From assembly GCA_019057865.1 (NCBI GenBank), contig JAHLWP010000006.1:89955-153954 (forward strand): a stretch of DNA of 64,000 bases, in the 5' to 3' direction. Position numbers and translations under genes: made by a program. This DNA comes from Promethearchaeota archaeon. GTDB taxonomy: Archaea > Asgardarchaeota > Lokiarchaeia > Sigyniarchaeales > SOKP01. The notes under the pieces are model-generated. The model did no database searches. It saw only the letters and a program-made list of their open reading frames with translations, and was not told the DNA's origin. Shown in pieces: positions 1-9,115 of the stretch (position 1 is the stretch's first letter; each line of letters begins with the position of its first letter).

Positions 1-72
1 TACTTTGTAAAATTTATTCAACTCAATCAAAATTTTCGATTAAAACCTTTTGAATAATTATAGGGAAGAAAA

Positions 73-1020
73 GTGACGTATTGTGAATTTTGTGGGGAGC
101 AGATTAGCTATCTACCATTTACTTGCAAATTTTGTAGGGGAACTTTTTGTAAAAAACATCGTTTACCAGAGAATCATCAATGCACTTTTGAATTAAAACA
201 TGTTCCAGTTGTGCCAACCACTCCAAGAGAATCACAGAAACGTTATCCAGATCTTGCTGTAAAAAAGCCTGCTACTCAAGAATATTTAACTAAAGGTCCT
301 AGAGTATTAAAAAAATACTTAAAACGGCAAGATAAACAAAGAAGGCAAGCAATGAGAAGTCATAGAGAATCGTATAGAGGAGCTCCTCAATATAATTACA
401 CTAAAATATTGTTTGCGATGATTATTCTTTTTTCGATTATTGGTTTAGTTTTTTTATCTAGTGAACGAGCACAATATATGTATTTTAGTTTACCAGGGCT
501 TATCTATAATTATACATATCACACCTTTTTCACAGCGCTTCTCGTAAGTTCTACAGATTTTTTTGGGTTGTTCTTTTTATTCATAATGCTAATTTTTTTA
601 TACTTTATGGCTAGAAGAATTGAATTAAATCATGGGTGGAAGTTTTTAATAAAACTTTATGTTGTATGTTGTTTATTTTCAGCATTATTCTTTGTTTTAT
701 TAAGATTGGCATTAATAAATTATGCTCCTTTAGACATTTATTATAGATGGGAATATTTTGGATTTGCTTGGGGAGGAATATATGGTTTAATTTCCTATTC
801 AATTTTTCCAATAATGAATAAAAAAATTACAGCATTAATGACATTTATTCCATTTAGAATGAGAGGAAGATCCTTTTTATTAATGATAATATTAATAAGA
901 CTAATACCCGGATTATTATTTGCTTTATACTCCCCCATATACTTGTTGTTTTATTTACCTGAATTAGGGGGAATTTTAGGCGCTTATATTATATATAAAT
1001 ATCAATTTAGACGGATATAA
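73..1020 (+). CDS. AN1 zinc finger fused to rhomboid-like membrane domain, catalytically dead
   Basis: The first 40 residues form a complete AN1 zinc finger: C4, C7, C18, C21, C26, H29, H35, C37. A basic linker leads to about six membrane segments (residues 110-308) arranged like a rhomboid protease. The loop that should carry the GxSG serine reads FAWGGIYG at 231-238, so Ser is replaced by Trp, and the helix that should begin HxGG reads ELGG at 297-300, so His is replaced by Glu. AN1-rhomboid fusions are known in archaea (haloarchaeal RhoII). This copy therefore looks like a pseudoprotease, a derlin- or iRhom-like scaffold binding membrane substrates; that role is inference. It starts at GTG, with GGGAAG just upstream. 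Loss of catalysis rests on the alignment of two short motifs. Confidence 0.75.
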   Translation: MTYCEFCGEQISYLPFTCKFCRGTFCKKHRLPENHQCTFELKHVPVVPTTPRESQKRYPDLAVKKPATQEYLTKGPRVLKKYLKRQDKQRRQAMRSHRESYRGAPQYNYTKILFAMIILFSIIGLVFLSSERAQYMYFSLPGLIYNYTYHTFFTALLVSSTDFFGLFFLFIMLIFLYFMARRIELNHGWKFLIKLYVVCCLFSALFFVLLRLALINYAPLDIYYRWEYFGFAWGGIYGLISYSIFPIMNKKITALMTFIPFRMRGRSFLLMIILIRLIPGLLFALYSPIYLLFYLPELGGILGAYIIYKYQFRRI

Positions 1021-1118
1021 AATTATAACTCAGTCGATAATTATAATCCATAAAAATTATCAAGGAATCTACTTTTTTTTCAATAATCTTTTTTAAAAAA
1101 ATATTTCAAATTCTTAAA

Positions 1119-1775
1119 ATGTCTAAAGAGCACAGTTCTAAAATTATTGAGTTAAATGAGGATTTAATTGAAAATAACGATAGGTTAGCTGCACAAAATA
1201 GTAAATTATTAAGAAAGAAAAATATAAGAGCGTTTGACTTTGTGGGTGCTATCGGAGCAGGCAAAACAGCAATTATAGAATCAATTGTAGAAAGAATCTC
1301 AAATGAGTATAAAGTTTTAGTTATAAATGGTGATGTTACTACAAGAATAGATGCCGACAGGATTGAACAGCATGGTGTAAAAACGATCCAAATTAATACT
1401 GGTAGAGAATGTGCCTTAAATTCATATCATATCTCTCAAGTAATAAATCACTATGATTTAAGTGAAATTGACATTTTATTTATTGAAAACGTTGGAAATT
1501 TGATCTGTCCATCTGATTTTATTTTAGGAACAGAAAAAAGAATTATTATCGTATCGATTACTGAGGGTGAATGGGTAATTGAAAAACATCCAATGCTTTT
1601 TAAGATGTCAGATATAGCAGTTATAAATAAAATTGATTTAATAGATGTAATGGATGTAAATATTGAAAAAATGGTTAAGGATGGACTAAAAATTAATCCA
1701 AATCTCAAAATTTTTACTACAAGTGCTACAACTAGTGAGAACATTTCTGAACTTATAAATGCAATTTTAGATTAA
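1119..1775 (+). CDS. hypB: HypB-type GTPase, nickel insertion
   Basis: A 218-residue P-loop GTPase of the HypB/UreG family, which delivers nickel to [NiFe]-hydrogenase precursors. Seen: Walker A GAIGAGKT near residue 43, the INGDV strand after it, the family segment INTGRECALNSYHI, and the guanine motif NKID. HypB normally has adjacent Cys-His metal ligands where this protein has Cys-Ala, with a His four residues later. There is no N-terminal His-rich stretch. No other hydrogenase-maturation gene is in the window, so the partner cannot be read from context. The family call is firm; nickel delivery by this copy is less certain because of the altered metal site. Confidence 0.85.
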   Translation: MSKEHSSKIIELNEDLIENNDRLAAQNSKLLRKKNIRAFDFVGAIGAGKTAIIESIVERISNEYKVLVINGDVTTRIDADRIEQHGVKTIQINTGRECALNSYHISQVINHYDLSEIDILFIENVGNLICPSDFILGTEKRIIIVSITEGEWVIEKHPMLFKMSDIAVINKIDLIDVMDVNIEKMVKDGLKINPNLKIFTTSATTSENISELINAILD

Positions 1776-1839
1776 TAGAATTAAGAATAAAAACAAAAGA
1801 AAATAATAATATTATTAAAGAAAAAAGTTCTGGTGTAAA

Positions 1840-2268
1840 ATGGCAATTAGACAATATAATACAGAATTAGGATCATTAATAGATAAGATTGTAAAAGTAT
1901 ATCTTGATAAAGACAAATTCTTTGTCGGTCAATTAAAAGGAATTTCTGATGATTCAAACCTTATCCTTATCAATGCTAAAAATGAAAAAAATAAACCCTT
2001 TCCAAAGATATTTATAAGAAATTCATTTTATAATTTTGTAAGTTTAGAAGAAGAACCTTTCCCTATGAAAGCATTGGCAGACAGAATTGCTACAATTTTT
2101 TCAAAAGGGCATGTGAATTATATTGAAGATCAGAACATAATTTCAATTCTAAATGGAAAGATTATCGTTGATGAAAATGAAGTAAGAGGTACTGGTCCAT
2201 CAGCAGAGCGAGTTAAAAAAATTTTCCAGCAATTTAAAATGGATCTTGAAAGTCCTAATGAGGAATAA
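1840..2268 (+). CDS. Sm-like (Lsm/SmAP3-type) RNA-binding protein
   Basis: 142 residues. The N-terminal 70 have the Sm fold pattern: the Sm1 segment VKVYLDKDKFFVGQLKGISD, then NLILINAK, then the Sm2-like KIFIRNSFYNFVSLEEEP. A C-terminal domain follows (ALADRIATIF to GPSAERVKKIFQQF), as in archaeal SmAP3 proteins, which are about this long and form rings that bind RNA. It lies 64 bases after hypB on the same strand and is followed by the convergent end of a minus-strand operon. The short gap allows co-transcription with hypB but does not prove it. Confidence 0.85.
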   Translation: MAIRQYNTELGSLIDKIVKVYLDKDKFFVGQLKGISDDSNLILINAKNEKNKPFPKIFIRNSFYNFVSLEEEPFPMKALADRIATIFSKGHVNYIEDQNIISILNGKIIVDENEVRGTGPSAERVKKIFQQFKMDLESPNEE

Positions 2269-2303
2269 CTTTCTTTTATTTTTTTAATCTATAATAATTT
2301 ATA

Positions 2304-2795
2304 TTACTCAAAAATTCTTAAGAGATTCTTTAATTGTAGATTTTGGACAATATTCTTCAGTAAAGCTTTTCCTAACGGTGTTACCTTAATGATGCCTAAA
2401 TTCTCAAATTCTCTTATATAATCATTATCAATTAAAAATTTTATATCTGAATTCCAGACTTTGCCAAAAATTTCTTTTAAATCATATATTTTAATATTTT
2501 CATCAACTTCTTTGCTAAGAGCAAGAATTAACGCTAAGGTACCATATTGAGATGGTGTTATATTATCATCTTTCCCATAAGATGTTAATATATAATAATT
2601 TTGATCCAAAAATTTGGATGTGATTAACTCAAATCCTACATTTTTTAAATTCAAATAAACTTTACTAATAATATTTTTGAATTCAAAACTCTTACATAAA
2701 TTCCTTAAATCTTCCTCTCTAATCATTTTTTGTGGATTGGTTAAAATAATTCTTGAAATATTTTGTACTACTTCTTCAATATTGGTTGCTTCCAT
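2304..2795 (-). CDS. Small tandem winged-helix protein, KITE/ScpB/Nse3-like (last gene of SMC-like operon)
   Basis: 163 residues, predicted helical with two winged-helix-like halves. The first half contains KMIREEDLRNLCKSFEF; the second begins TPSQYGTLALILALSKE and ends in IIKVTPLGKALL, a typical wing followed by a C-terminal helix. This size and a second half starting with a Thr-Pro helix recall ScpB and Nse1/Nse3-type KITE proteins, which bind kleisins in SMC complexes. It follows the SMC-like gene by 11 bases and is the promoter-distal gene of the operon. The KITE assignment is by pattern and context only; a generic wHTH transcription factor is the main alternative. Confidence 0.5.
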   Translation of the reverse strand: MEATNIEEVVQNISRIILTNPQKMIREEDLRNLCKSFEFKNIISKVYLNLKNVGFELITSKFLDQNYYILTSYGKDDNITPSQYGTLALILALSKEVDENIKIYDLKEIFGKVWNSDIKFLIDNDYIREFENLGIIKVTPLGKALLKNIVQNLQLKNLLRIFE

Positions 2796-2806
2796 AATTT
2801 AATTTA

Positions 2807-4441
2807 TCAACTCTCTTCAATATTTATAACTCTTAAATTTTCAATTTTTTTTTTCATTTCCAAATTCGAAATAATAAAAACCAAATTAGTTGTTGTTAGA
2901 TTTTCTTCACTTTCAAATACAGGTAATATTTTTCTAATTGTTCTATAAATTGAAAGCTTGTTATATTGACTTAGTAAAAATACATTTGAGAAGACAATTG
3001 TTTCAATTTTTAGAATGATTTTAATTGAGATATATAAAATTATAACAAAAAAAATTTTTTCAGGAGTGGTTAATTCCTCAAACTTTATATGTTCTTCATT
3101 ATTACGCATAAAATTTAATTGAACAAAAAAAAAATTATTTTCATTATTGATCGTTATTTGTAATTGAGATTCTATATTGATTTTAGCTAAAAATTTATTG
3201 AGTAGTTCTTCAAGTTCATTAAGTAGGGTTTCAAATTTTCTAAATCTTTCAAAGATCTCTAACATTTCATTTTGATCATATTTAATAATGAGTTCTTCTC
3301 TTTTTAATTTTAAAAGCTCTTCAAATTCTAGTAATTTTTTAGTAATTAGAGAAAAATTCTCTGGATTCTCTGGATCTATTTGATTATTTAAATTTAAGAT
3401 TTCACTTAATTCAGCGTTTAGATTTTCAATTTCTTCTTCGATTTCATTAGTTAATCTTATAGATTGAACATTTTTGATGTTAAGATCTTCATCAGAAATA
3501 TCTTCATATTCTTTTATTTTTTCTTTATATTCATCTTTTAGGTTATTTATTTTATAGTGATCATTTTCAATTATATCTAAAAGATTTTGATAGTCTTTTT
3601 CAAATATTTCATATCGGGGATATAATTCTTCAAATTTTAAACTAGTTTCATGTAATTTTGTTTTAATTTCATTAATCTCGTATTGAATCTTTTTAGCTTT
3701 TTTCTGAAGGGCTTGGATTTTTTCTGCATTTGTTAAATTTTCATCGAATTCTATTGTTAATTTTAAATCATCTTTCTTTTCCTTTTTTACTCCTTCCATT
3801 TGTCTTGTTATACTATTAATCTGATTAAAACATTCTTTCTTTTGTTTATTTAAATTCTGGATTTTTAAATTATAATCATCTAATGTTTTCTTAACTTGAT
3901 CAATCCGATTTTTATGTTGTAGAAAGTCTTCTTCCAAATATTTCAATTTATTTTTGTTATTTATTAGTGATTCATTTAGTTTTTCTATTAAATTTGAAAT
4001 AGCAGTTAATTTACTTGATCGTTTACTAGCTTCTGATAATTTTAATTCTTTTAATAGTATCTTCTTTTTTTTAAGAAGTAGATTAAATTCAAAAGTATGA
4101 ATTATAGACTGAATCAGTTTATTATATTGAGAAAAAATTTCAATATTATTATTAATTGTTCTATGAAATTCTCCCAAGTAGTCTAATAGCTTTGGAGCTT
4201 TACTTAATTCAGAAAAATTTTTCGCTTGATTTTGAAAAATTTCAATAAATTCATCAATTGGAATTAAATCATAATTTTTGGAAATTTTCAAATAACGTTC
4301 ATCTTGAAACTGAGCTAATAAATTTTTTTTGAATTTTCCAAGGATTAAAGTAAATCTATCAGTAATCACAATTTCTTTTTCGCCAATGGAAATTTTCAAA
4401 TTATTTAATTGAATTATAGATTCAGCTCTATTTTTTTTCAA
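2807..4441 (-). CDS. SMC/Rad50-like coiled-coil protein with degenerate ATPase head
   Basis: 544 residues. The N-terminus has a strand pattern like an SMC head, but the P-loop position reads LILGKFKKNLL (residues 32-42) and has no GxxGxGKS/T. Residues about 95-440 are long heptad-rich coiled coil, with no obvious zinc hook. The C-terminal head keeps the outline of the signature and Walker B segments: LTTPEKIFFV (457-466) sits where LSGGEK is expected, IVFSNVFLL where the Asp-Glu Walker B would be, and LVFIISNLE where SMC proteins have a strand and switch His. Catalytic residues are missing throughout, so it may be a structural SMC-like subunit powered by the AAA+ ATPase of the operon. The start overlaps the upstream gene by 14 bases. 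Confidence 0.55.
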   Translation of the reverse strand: MKKNRAESIIQLNNLKISIGEKEIVITDRFTLILGKFKKNLLAQFQDERYLKISKNYDLIPIDEFIEIFQNQAKNFSELSKAPKLLDYLGEFHRTINNNIEIFSQYNKLIQSIIHTFEFNLLLKKKKILLKELKLSEASKRSSKLTAISNLIEKLNESLINNKNKLKYLEEDFLQHKNRIDQVKKTLDDYNLKIQNLNKQKKECFNQINSITRQMEGVKKEKKDDLKLTIEFDENLTNAEKIQALQKKAKKIQYEINEIKTKLHETSLKFEELYPRYEIFEKDYQNLLDIIENDHYKINNLKDEYKEKIKEYEDISDEDLNIKNVQSIRLTNEIEEEIENLNAELSEILNLNNQIDPENPENFSLITKKLLEFEELLKLKREELIIKYDQNEMLEIFERFRKFETLLNELEELLNKFLAKINIESQLQITINNENNFFFVQLNFMRNNEEHIKFEELTTPEKIFFVIILYISIKIILKIETIVFSNVFLLSQYNKLSIYRTIRKILPVFESEENLTTTNLVFIISNLEMKKKIENLRVINIEES

Positions 4442-5468
4442 AATGGTCTTTAAATTTTTTGTATTCTTTTTCTTTTCTTTTTTTTCTTTCTCTTATTAAA
4501 TCGAGTGGATCTTGTTCATCATCTTTTGGAATCATATAGTCATCTTTGAATCTCTTTTCAAACTTAGATTTAAATTTATTAATTTTTTCAGATATTTCAT
4601 CACTAATTTCTAAAGGCTTTTTTTCTTCAACTTCTAGAACAATATCAGATAATTTCTCCCTTTTTTTTTTACGTCTTCTTCTTTCGAATTCCGTGTCAGA
4701 ATATTTAAAGTATTCTTCATACGTCTCTTTTTGCTCTTCTTGCTTCTTTTTTAATTTTTTTAATTCTTCTTTATCTCTAGCCTTTTTAATAATTTCTTCC
4801 TTTGCTATTAATTCTTGTTTGGTTAATTGAGTTTCGGTTTCTTTTAAGAATTCCTTGAAATTTAAATTAGGATTTTCCATAAAAAATCTTTCGAACTCTT
4901 TTACTAATAATGTGGCAGTATTATTAGGAATTTTACTTAATTCTATTTTAAGTTTCTTTTGAATTAAATCACTATAAAATGAATTAACATTATTTATTAC
5001 ATCTAAAAACAAAGAATTTTGTTTCAAAGAATCTACTAATTCTAACCATTGGTTTAATTCAACTGAAGGGATGAAAGAAGGTTCATCAATGACTCTACTA
5101 ATCGTTTTATTTTCTATAAGAAATAAGCCAATTTTCTTAGTATTATCTTCATTTATTTTTAATTTCCTTAAGTTTTCTTTGAAGAGATCTTTATACTTTT
5201 TAATTAAGTTATCTTGGAAGTCTAAAAATTTTATAATGTTATTATTTGAAATCTTAATTAATTTAGCATTTAAGTTATTTAATAAATTAGTAGTATCTTC
5301 TATTTGCTCAAGAAATTCTTTATTAGAAAATTGTTTAATTAGAAATTGTTTATTTTGTATAACTCTTTTTGAAATTTCATTTAACTGATTAATCTCACTT
5401 TGAAGTTCTTCTATTGGAGAAGTTAATTCCTTAATTTTTCCAAGGTTGAATATTTGGTTTTTTATCAT
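4428..5468 (-). CDS. Charged coiled-coil protein of SMC-like operon
   Basis: 346 residues, almost wholly helical. Residues 1-60 and 80-130 look like coiled coils, a globular helical stretch follows (about 120-220), then a very Lys/Glu-rich region, and the tail ends in repeated basic segments (LIRERKKRKEKEYKKFKDHF). I recognise no family. It lies between the AAA+ ATPase (26 bases upstream) and the SMC-like gene (14-base overlap), suggesting that its product is made in proportion to the SMC-like protein and may bridge it to the ATPase, as a kleisin would. That role is inference. The highly charged tail is the kind of region that could bind DNA or a partner. Confidence 0.6.
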   Translation of the reverse strand: MIKNQIFNLGKIKELTSPIEELQSEINQLNEISKRVIQNKQFLIKQFSNKEFLEQIEDTTNLLNNLNAKLIKISNNNIIKFLDFQDNLIKKYKDLFKENLRKLKINEDNTKKIGLFLIENKTISRVIDEPSFIPSVELNQWLELVDSLKQNSLFLDVINNVNSFYSDLIQKKLKIELSKIPNNTATLLVKEFERFFMENPNLNFKEFLKETETQLTKQELIAKEEIIKKARDKEELKKLKKKQEEQKETYEEYFKYSDTEFERRRRKKKREKLSDIVLEVEEKKPLEISDEISEKINKFKSKFEKRFKDDYMIPKDDEQDPLDLIRERKKRKEKEYKKFKDHFEKK

Positions 5469-5494
5469 TTTTAAAGAAAAATATTATTAGAATT

Positions 5495-6604
5495 TTAAAT
5501 TTCTGGTGGACTTGGTAAATCTCTTCTTTTTTCCTTATATTTTTCTGATCTATTATAATACCTTTTTGTATTACTTAATAGATCCTGCCTTTCAACATGA
5601 TTTGCAGTGCCTCCGACTAATTTTAAAGAATCATAAAAAAGATCATAAGTTAAAAGCTCTGTATTTATTGCCTTTAATATTGCAACTCTAGTACCTCTTT
5701 CAATATCAGATCCAGAATATCCATATGTTAATTCTAAAAGTCCATCTTTCTTTCCTTTTTTATTTATTGCATCCCATAATATATTATTATCAAATTCAGA
5801 AATTTTATGACCTAATTTGACTTCCAAATCTTTAGTTATTGCTTGAATTTTGTTGAACTCATTGTTTAAATTTGTGAAAATATTATTATCAATGCCTATT
5901 TTTGCTTGTTTTAATTTATTAAGAAATGATTCAATAATTTGTTTCCTTAAATAATAATCGGGGAAATCAAATTTAAAATGAAATGTAAAACGCCGCCAAA
6001 TTGCTGAATCTAATTGATGCTGATGATTAGTTGCTCCAAATATAGCTAATGGAACTCCCTCATAATTTATTTTATCAATAACTTGTAAGAAAGAAATAAC
6101 AGCACGTTTTATTTCTCCTACTTCATGAATATTAGATCTTTCAGAACCAATTGCATCAATTTCATCAAAAAATAATATGAAAGCACCTCTTTCTTTTGAA
6201 ATATCAGCTGCTAGCTCAACAACCCTTCGGATATTTTTTATAGTATCTCCTAATAAGGGTGATACTAATCTGTCAGATTCAACTACACAAATAGGTATAT
6301 TGTATTTCTTAGCAAATCCTCTTGTTAATGATGTTTTCCCCGTACCTGGTGGACCATATAAAAGAACTGTTAAATTAGGATTTAATTTTGTATTTTTTAG
6401 CTGTTCTGTAAATTCATTATATTTTTTAAGGGCTTTAAAAAAATCCTCTAAAATTTCTTTTTTAACTTCATTTCCCTTAATATCATCAATAAATTCCTTT
6501 ATATCTGAAGGAAAATAGACAGCACCATATTTACCAATCCGCTCTTTAATAATATCTTCAGTATAAGTTTCTTTTTTTTCTGATTCATCTTTTTTCTTAC
6601 TAAT
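5495..6604 (-). CDS. AAA+ ATPase of SMC-like operon, apparent ATT start
   Basis: The reading frame encodes 369 residues without interruption. Seen: Walker A GPPGTGKT (residues 84-91), Walker B ILFFDEID (143-150), sensor-1 region FGATNH, and Arg-rich AIWRRF (201-206) in the arginine-finger area, so the ATPase looks active. A classical AAA C-terminal helical lid (TYGYSGSDIERGTRVAI) is present. There is no ATG, GTG or TTG between the upstream stop and the Walker A motif. The best start is ATT at 6602-6604, giving MSKKKDESE, seven bases after GGAGAT. Alternatively, one extra A in the run of five A's just upstream hides an ATGATG start. It is probably the motor of this operon; its substrate is unknown. 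Confidence 0.8.
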   Translation of the reverse strand: MSKKKDESEKKETYTEDIIKERIGKYGAVYFPSDIKEFIDDIKGNEVKKEILEDFFKALKKYNEFTEQLKNTKLNPNLTVLLYGPPGTGKTSLTRGFAKKYNIPICVVESDRLVSPLLGDTIKNIRRVVELAADISKERGAFILFFDEIDAIGSERSNIHEVGEIKRAVISFLQVIDKINYEGVPLAIFGATNHQHQLDSAIWRRFTFHFKFDFPDYYLRKQIIESFLNKLKQAKIGIDNNIFTNLNNEFNKIQAITKDLEVKLGHKISEFDNNILWDAINKKGKKDGLLELTYGYSGSDIERGTRVAILKAINTELLTYDLFYDSLKLVGGTANHVERQDLLSNTKRYYNRSEKYKEKRRDLPSPPEI

Positions 6605-6630
6605 TTTTCATCATCTCCAATATTTGTATA

Positions 6631-7938
6631 TTATTTATTTTTTCTTTTATTATCAAATTTTTCACAATAATTTGCAATTTCATTAATAAAATCTTTAAGA
6701 TTATCAATTTGAGATCCAATAAAATTAAAGATTTCTTTTCTATACTGAGGAGAATCTCTGATTTTCATCTTATCCAAACTTAAATAATTAGGGAAGCATA
6801 TAAGTTTCATTAAATAAGGAAGAACTTTCTCATTAGTTTGTAAATCTTTAAAAATGGCATAAAATATGTTTTCATCAGACAATTTCCACTTTAAAAGACC
6901 CATATACATCAAAAATGCAAAATTCATTGAAATCCAATTTATTAATTCTTTTGATAAAAATCCTCGTCTTTGTGAAGCAAAAGCTAAATAATACAAAATC
7001 AAAGTTTCATTGCTAAATTGGGGATTTAATCTTATTGATCCATCAGATTGCTTATTTTCACGTAAGAATTTATTATCTAATAAGATTTGCACAAAATTTT
7101 CTTGAGGCGCTAAGAATATTCCATCGATCTCACGTAAACCTATACGTTCAGCAATTTTTTCTAGAGCTTCTTCTTCTGGATTTGCAATTGAATCGATATA
7201 TGGCAAAAATACAGTAGTCTTTAAAATCATTGGAAGTTCATAATTTTTTCTTTCAGGAAATTCTCCAAAATTTGGATCCAAATTATATAATGATGTAATA
7301 TTATTCATTATTTGATAAATTTTTGGAGACATTCCTGGAATCTCAAAAAAATCAGTATTTTCTAATTTTTCTCGATAATATGTATGAGGTTGAAGTAAAT
7401 GTCGTTGGCATTCATAAAATGTTGGAGCATATTCCAATAACGCCTCATAAATGATTTTTATATTAGTACCTCTTGGAAATAGTCTTTCTTCTATAAATTT
7501 CACTAAAAGATAAAGATACGTATTCTCTATATTAATTTCGTCTGGATTTGTAATATATCGTAATATATTTAAGGCATCAACCGATTCCTGAAGAAATTCA
7601 ACAATATAATCTTTAATATCTATAATGGGAATATTTTCTCTATATTTAATAATAAAATCCTTTATTATTTCATATATATTTGATCTATACATTGCAGAGA
7701 ATTCAGAGAGTGCTCTAACTTTGCGAATATTTCTTTTTTCTTCTTCTTGTCGAATCTTATCTAAAATTTCTGTATCTAGTAAAAGATCTGCGTCTAAATC
7801 AATAATTATCCTTCTTGTCTCCCTAAGAATTGGACGCATATGACTTATAAATGTTAAATATCGTGGTAAAATATCAGTCCATTTCTCCCTTTTTCGTCCA
7901 GGCTTGGTTATTCTTGTAGAACTCCTTTTATAACTCAT
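6631..7938 (-). CDS. Unknown helical protein of SMC-like operon (435 aa)
   Basis: 435 residues with a basic N-terminal tail (SYKRSSTRITKPGRKREKW) followed by mostly alpha-helical sequence. No transmembrane segment, nucleotide-binding motif or metal site is visible. Short motifs such as EIPGMSPKIYQIMNNI and ASQRRGFLSKELINWISMNF suggest winged-helix or armadillo-like packing, but I do not recognise a family. It lies 26 bases upstream of the AAA+ gene and 21 bases downstream of the 379-residue gene, so all three are probably co-translated. The basic N-terminus could contact nucleic acid; this is a guess from composition. Confidence 0.6.
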   Translation of the reverse strand: MSYKRSSTRITKPGRKREKWTDILPRYLTFISHMRPILRETRRIIIDLDADLLLDTEILDKIRQEEEKRNIRKVRALSEFSAMYRSNIYEIIKDFIIKYRENIPIIDIKDYIVEFLQESVDALNILRYITNPDEINIENTYLYLLVKFIEERLFPRGTNIKIIYEALLEYAPTFYECQRHLLQPHTYYREKLENTDFFEIPGMSPKIYQIMNNITSLYNLDPNFGEFPERKNYELPMILKTTVFLPYIDSIANPEEEALEKIAERIGLREIDGIFLAPQENFVQILLDNKFLRENKQSDGSIRLNPQFSNETLILYYLAFASQRRGFLSKELINWISMNFAFLMYMGLLKWKLSDENIFYAIFKDLQTNEKVLPYLMKLICFPNYLSLDKMKIRDSPQYRKEIFNFIGSQIDNLKDFINEIANYCEKFDNKRKNK

Positions 7939-7959
7939 TTTTTAACACATTGATTTTTC

Positions 7960-9099
7960 TTATTCTTCTTCATATCCAACTAATATTTCAGTAAAAATGT
8001 TAGAGATCTCAATAAAAATGGGAATCTCCACCCTACATAAGTTACCAAGTATCCATTTATTAACATCCTTTAATAAGAAACGAATTTGGTTATGGATTTT
8101 TTTGTTAATTTCAGAATCAATTATATGAGAAAGCCATAATCCCCCACCTATTCTATATGCAATTATTTTGATTAGAGGTTCGAATAAATATTCTAATACT
8201 TGTTTCATCATCCAAGATTTCGGTATAACACTCATGCTTTTATTATCAAAATTTGGATCATTTAAAATGGGATTTGTTTCATCTATTGATAGTTTTGGCA
8301 GGAAGCTTAATAATAAAATTAAGGCTAGTATAGCAGAAATTCCATTTATTGTATAAGATCCTCCAATTTTTTCAATATCATCTCGGTTTATAGCTACATT
8401 TGCTAAAAACATGCAAATAAAAACATTTCTATCAAATAGTTCAGACACATAAGCATATCCTAAGTCTTGGTCAACGATTAAATATTTTTCTTCTAGAATT
8501 TTAATTATATCATCCGGAAATGTATAAAAAGTATAAACTTTTTCTTCACTTCTTCTTATATCCTTTTCAATGACAAGTTCTTTTGAAATGAGCCCAAACA
8601 TATCAATGAGCTCTTCAAGTTGATTTTTTATATAGTGTTTAGGTTTATTTGGATCACCAAACATCGCAAAAAATTGATGATCTACAATATGAAAATCGTT
8701 TCTTTTGCTAAACGCCTCAACAATCCTATCAATTATGGGTCCTTGGGTCCCAGAAGCAATTGCTTTTGCTTTTGAAGTTACAAACCCGTTCAATAATTCA
8801 TTTATAATAAAATCTTGCTCATGAGTTCTAGATTTCAAAACTTTTTCAAATGCTTCTGAAAAATTTTTGGTATTAGGAAAGAATGCATTTTGTATTTTAT
8901 CATTAATAGACTTTGAAAAGATTTCACCATTATTCTTAGGAAAATGGAGTTGCATATTATTTAGTCTTTGAATTAGCGCCTCTTTTGCTCCCGGAATATT
9001 TTCAATATCTCTTTTTTCCAATTCTTCAATAGCTTTTTCAACTCCTTTTTCAAATTCCTGCAATAATTCTTTCCATATAGCATTCTGAATTTCAGTCAT
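7960..9099 (-). CDS. Unknown helical protein of SMC-like operon (379 aa)
   Basis: 379 residues, no recognised family. The N-terminal 60 residues are acidic helices (EKGVEKAIEELEKRDIENI). The middle contains HIVDHQFFAMFGDP and a segment (KELVIEKDIRRSEEKVYTFY, then PDDIIKILEEKYLIVD) that reads like a winged helix. One strongly hydrophobic stretch (ISAILALILLLSFLPKL, in the last third) could be a buried helix or a single membrane pass. It sits 16 bases after the zinc-ribbon gene and 21 bases before the 435-residue gene on the same strand. Confidence 0.6.
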   Translation of the reverse strand: MTEIQNAIWKELLQEFEKGVEKAIEELEKRDIENIPGAKEALIQRLNNMQLHFPKNNGEIFSKSINDKIQNAFFPNTKNFSEAFEKVLKSRTHEQDFIINELLNGFVTSKAKAIASGTQGPIIDRIVEAFSKRNDFHIVDHQFFAMFGDPNKPKHYIKNQLEELIDMFGLISKELVIEKDIRRSEEKVYTFYTFPDDIIKILEEKYLIVDQDLGYAYVSELFDRNVFICMFLANVAINRDDIEKIGGSYTINGISAILALILLLSFLPKLSIDETNPILNDPNFDNKSMSVIPKSWMMKQVLEYLFEPLIKIIAYRIGGGLWLSHIIDSEINKKIHNQIRFLLKDVNKWILGNLCRVEIPIFIEISNIFTEILVGYEEE

Positions 9100-9115
9100 T
9101 TATTCTTTAATACCT

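Noticed and set aside
4546..5388. Plus-strand frames rich in Phe, Leu and Ser
   Set aside because: They are antisense to Lys/Glu-rich coiled-coil coding sequence, which always yields such frames.
6177..6518. Plus-strand open frame of 113 codons opposite the AAA+ gene
   Set aside because: It mirrors the Walker A/B coding region on the other strand; serine/phenylalanine-rich composition is typical of an antisense shadow.
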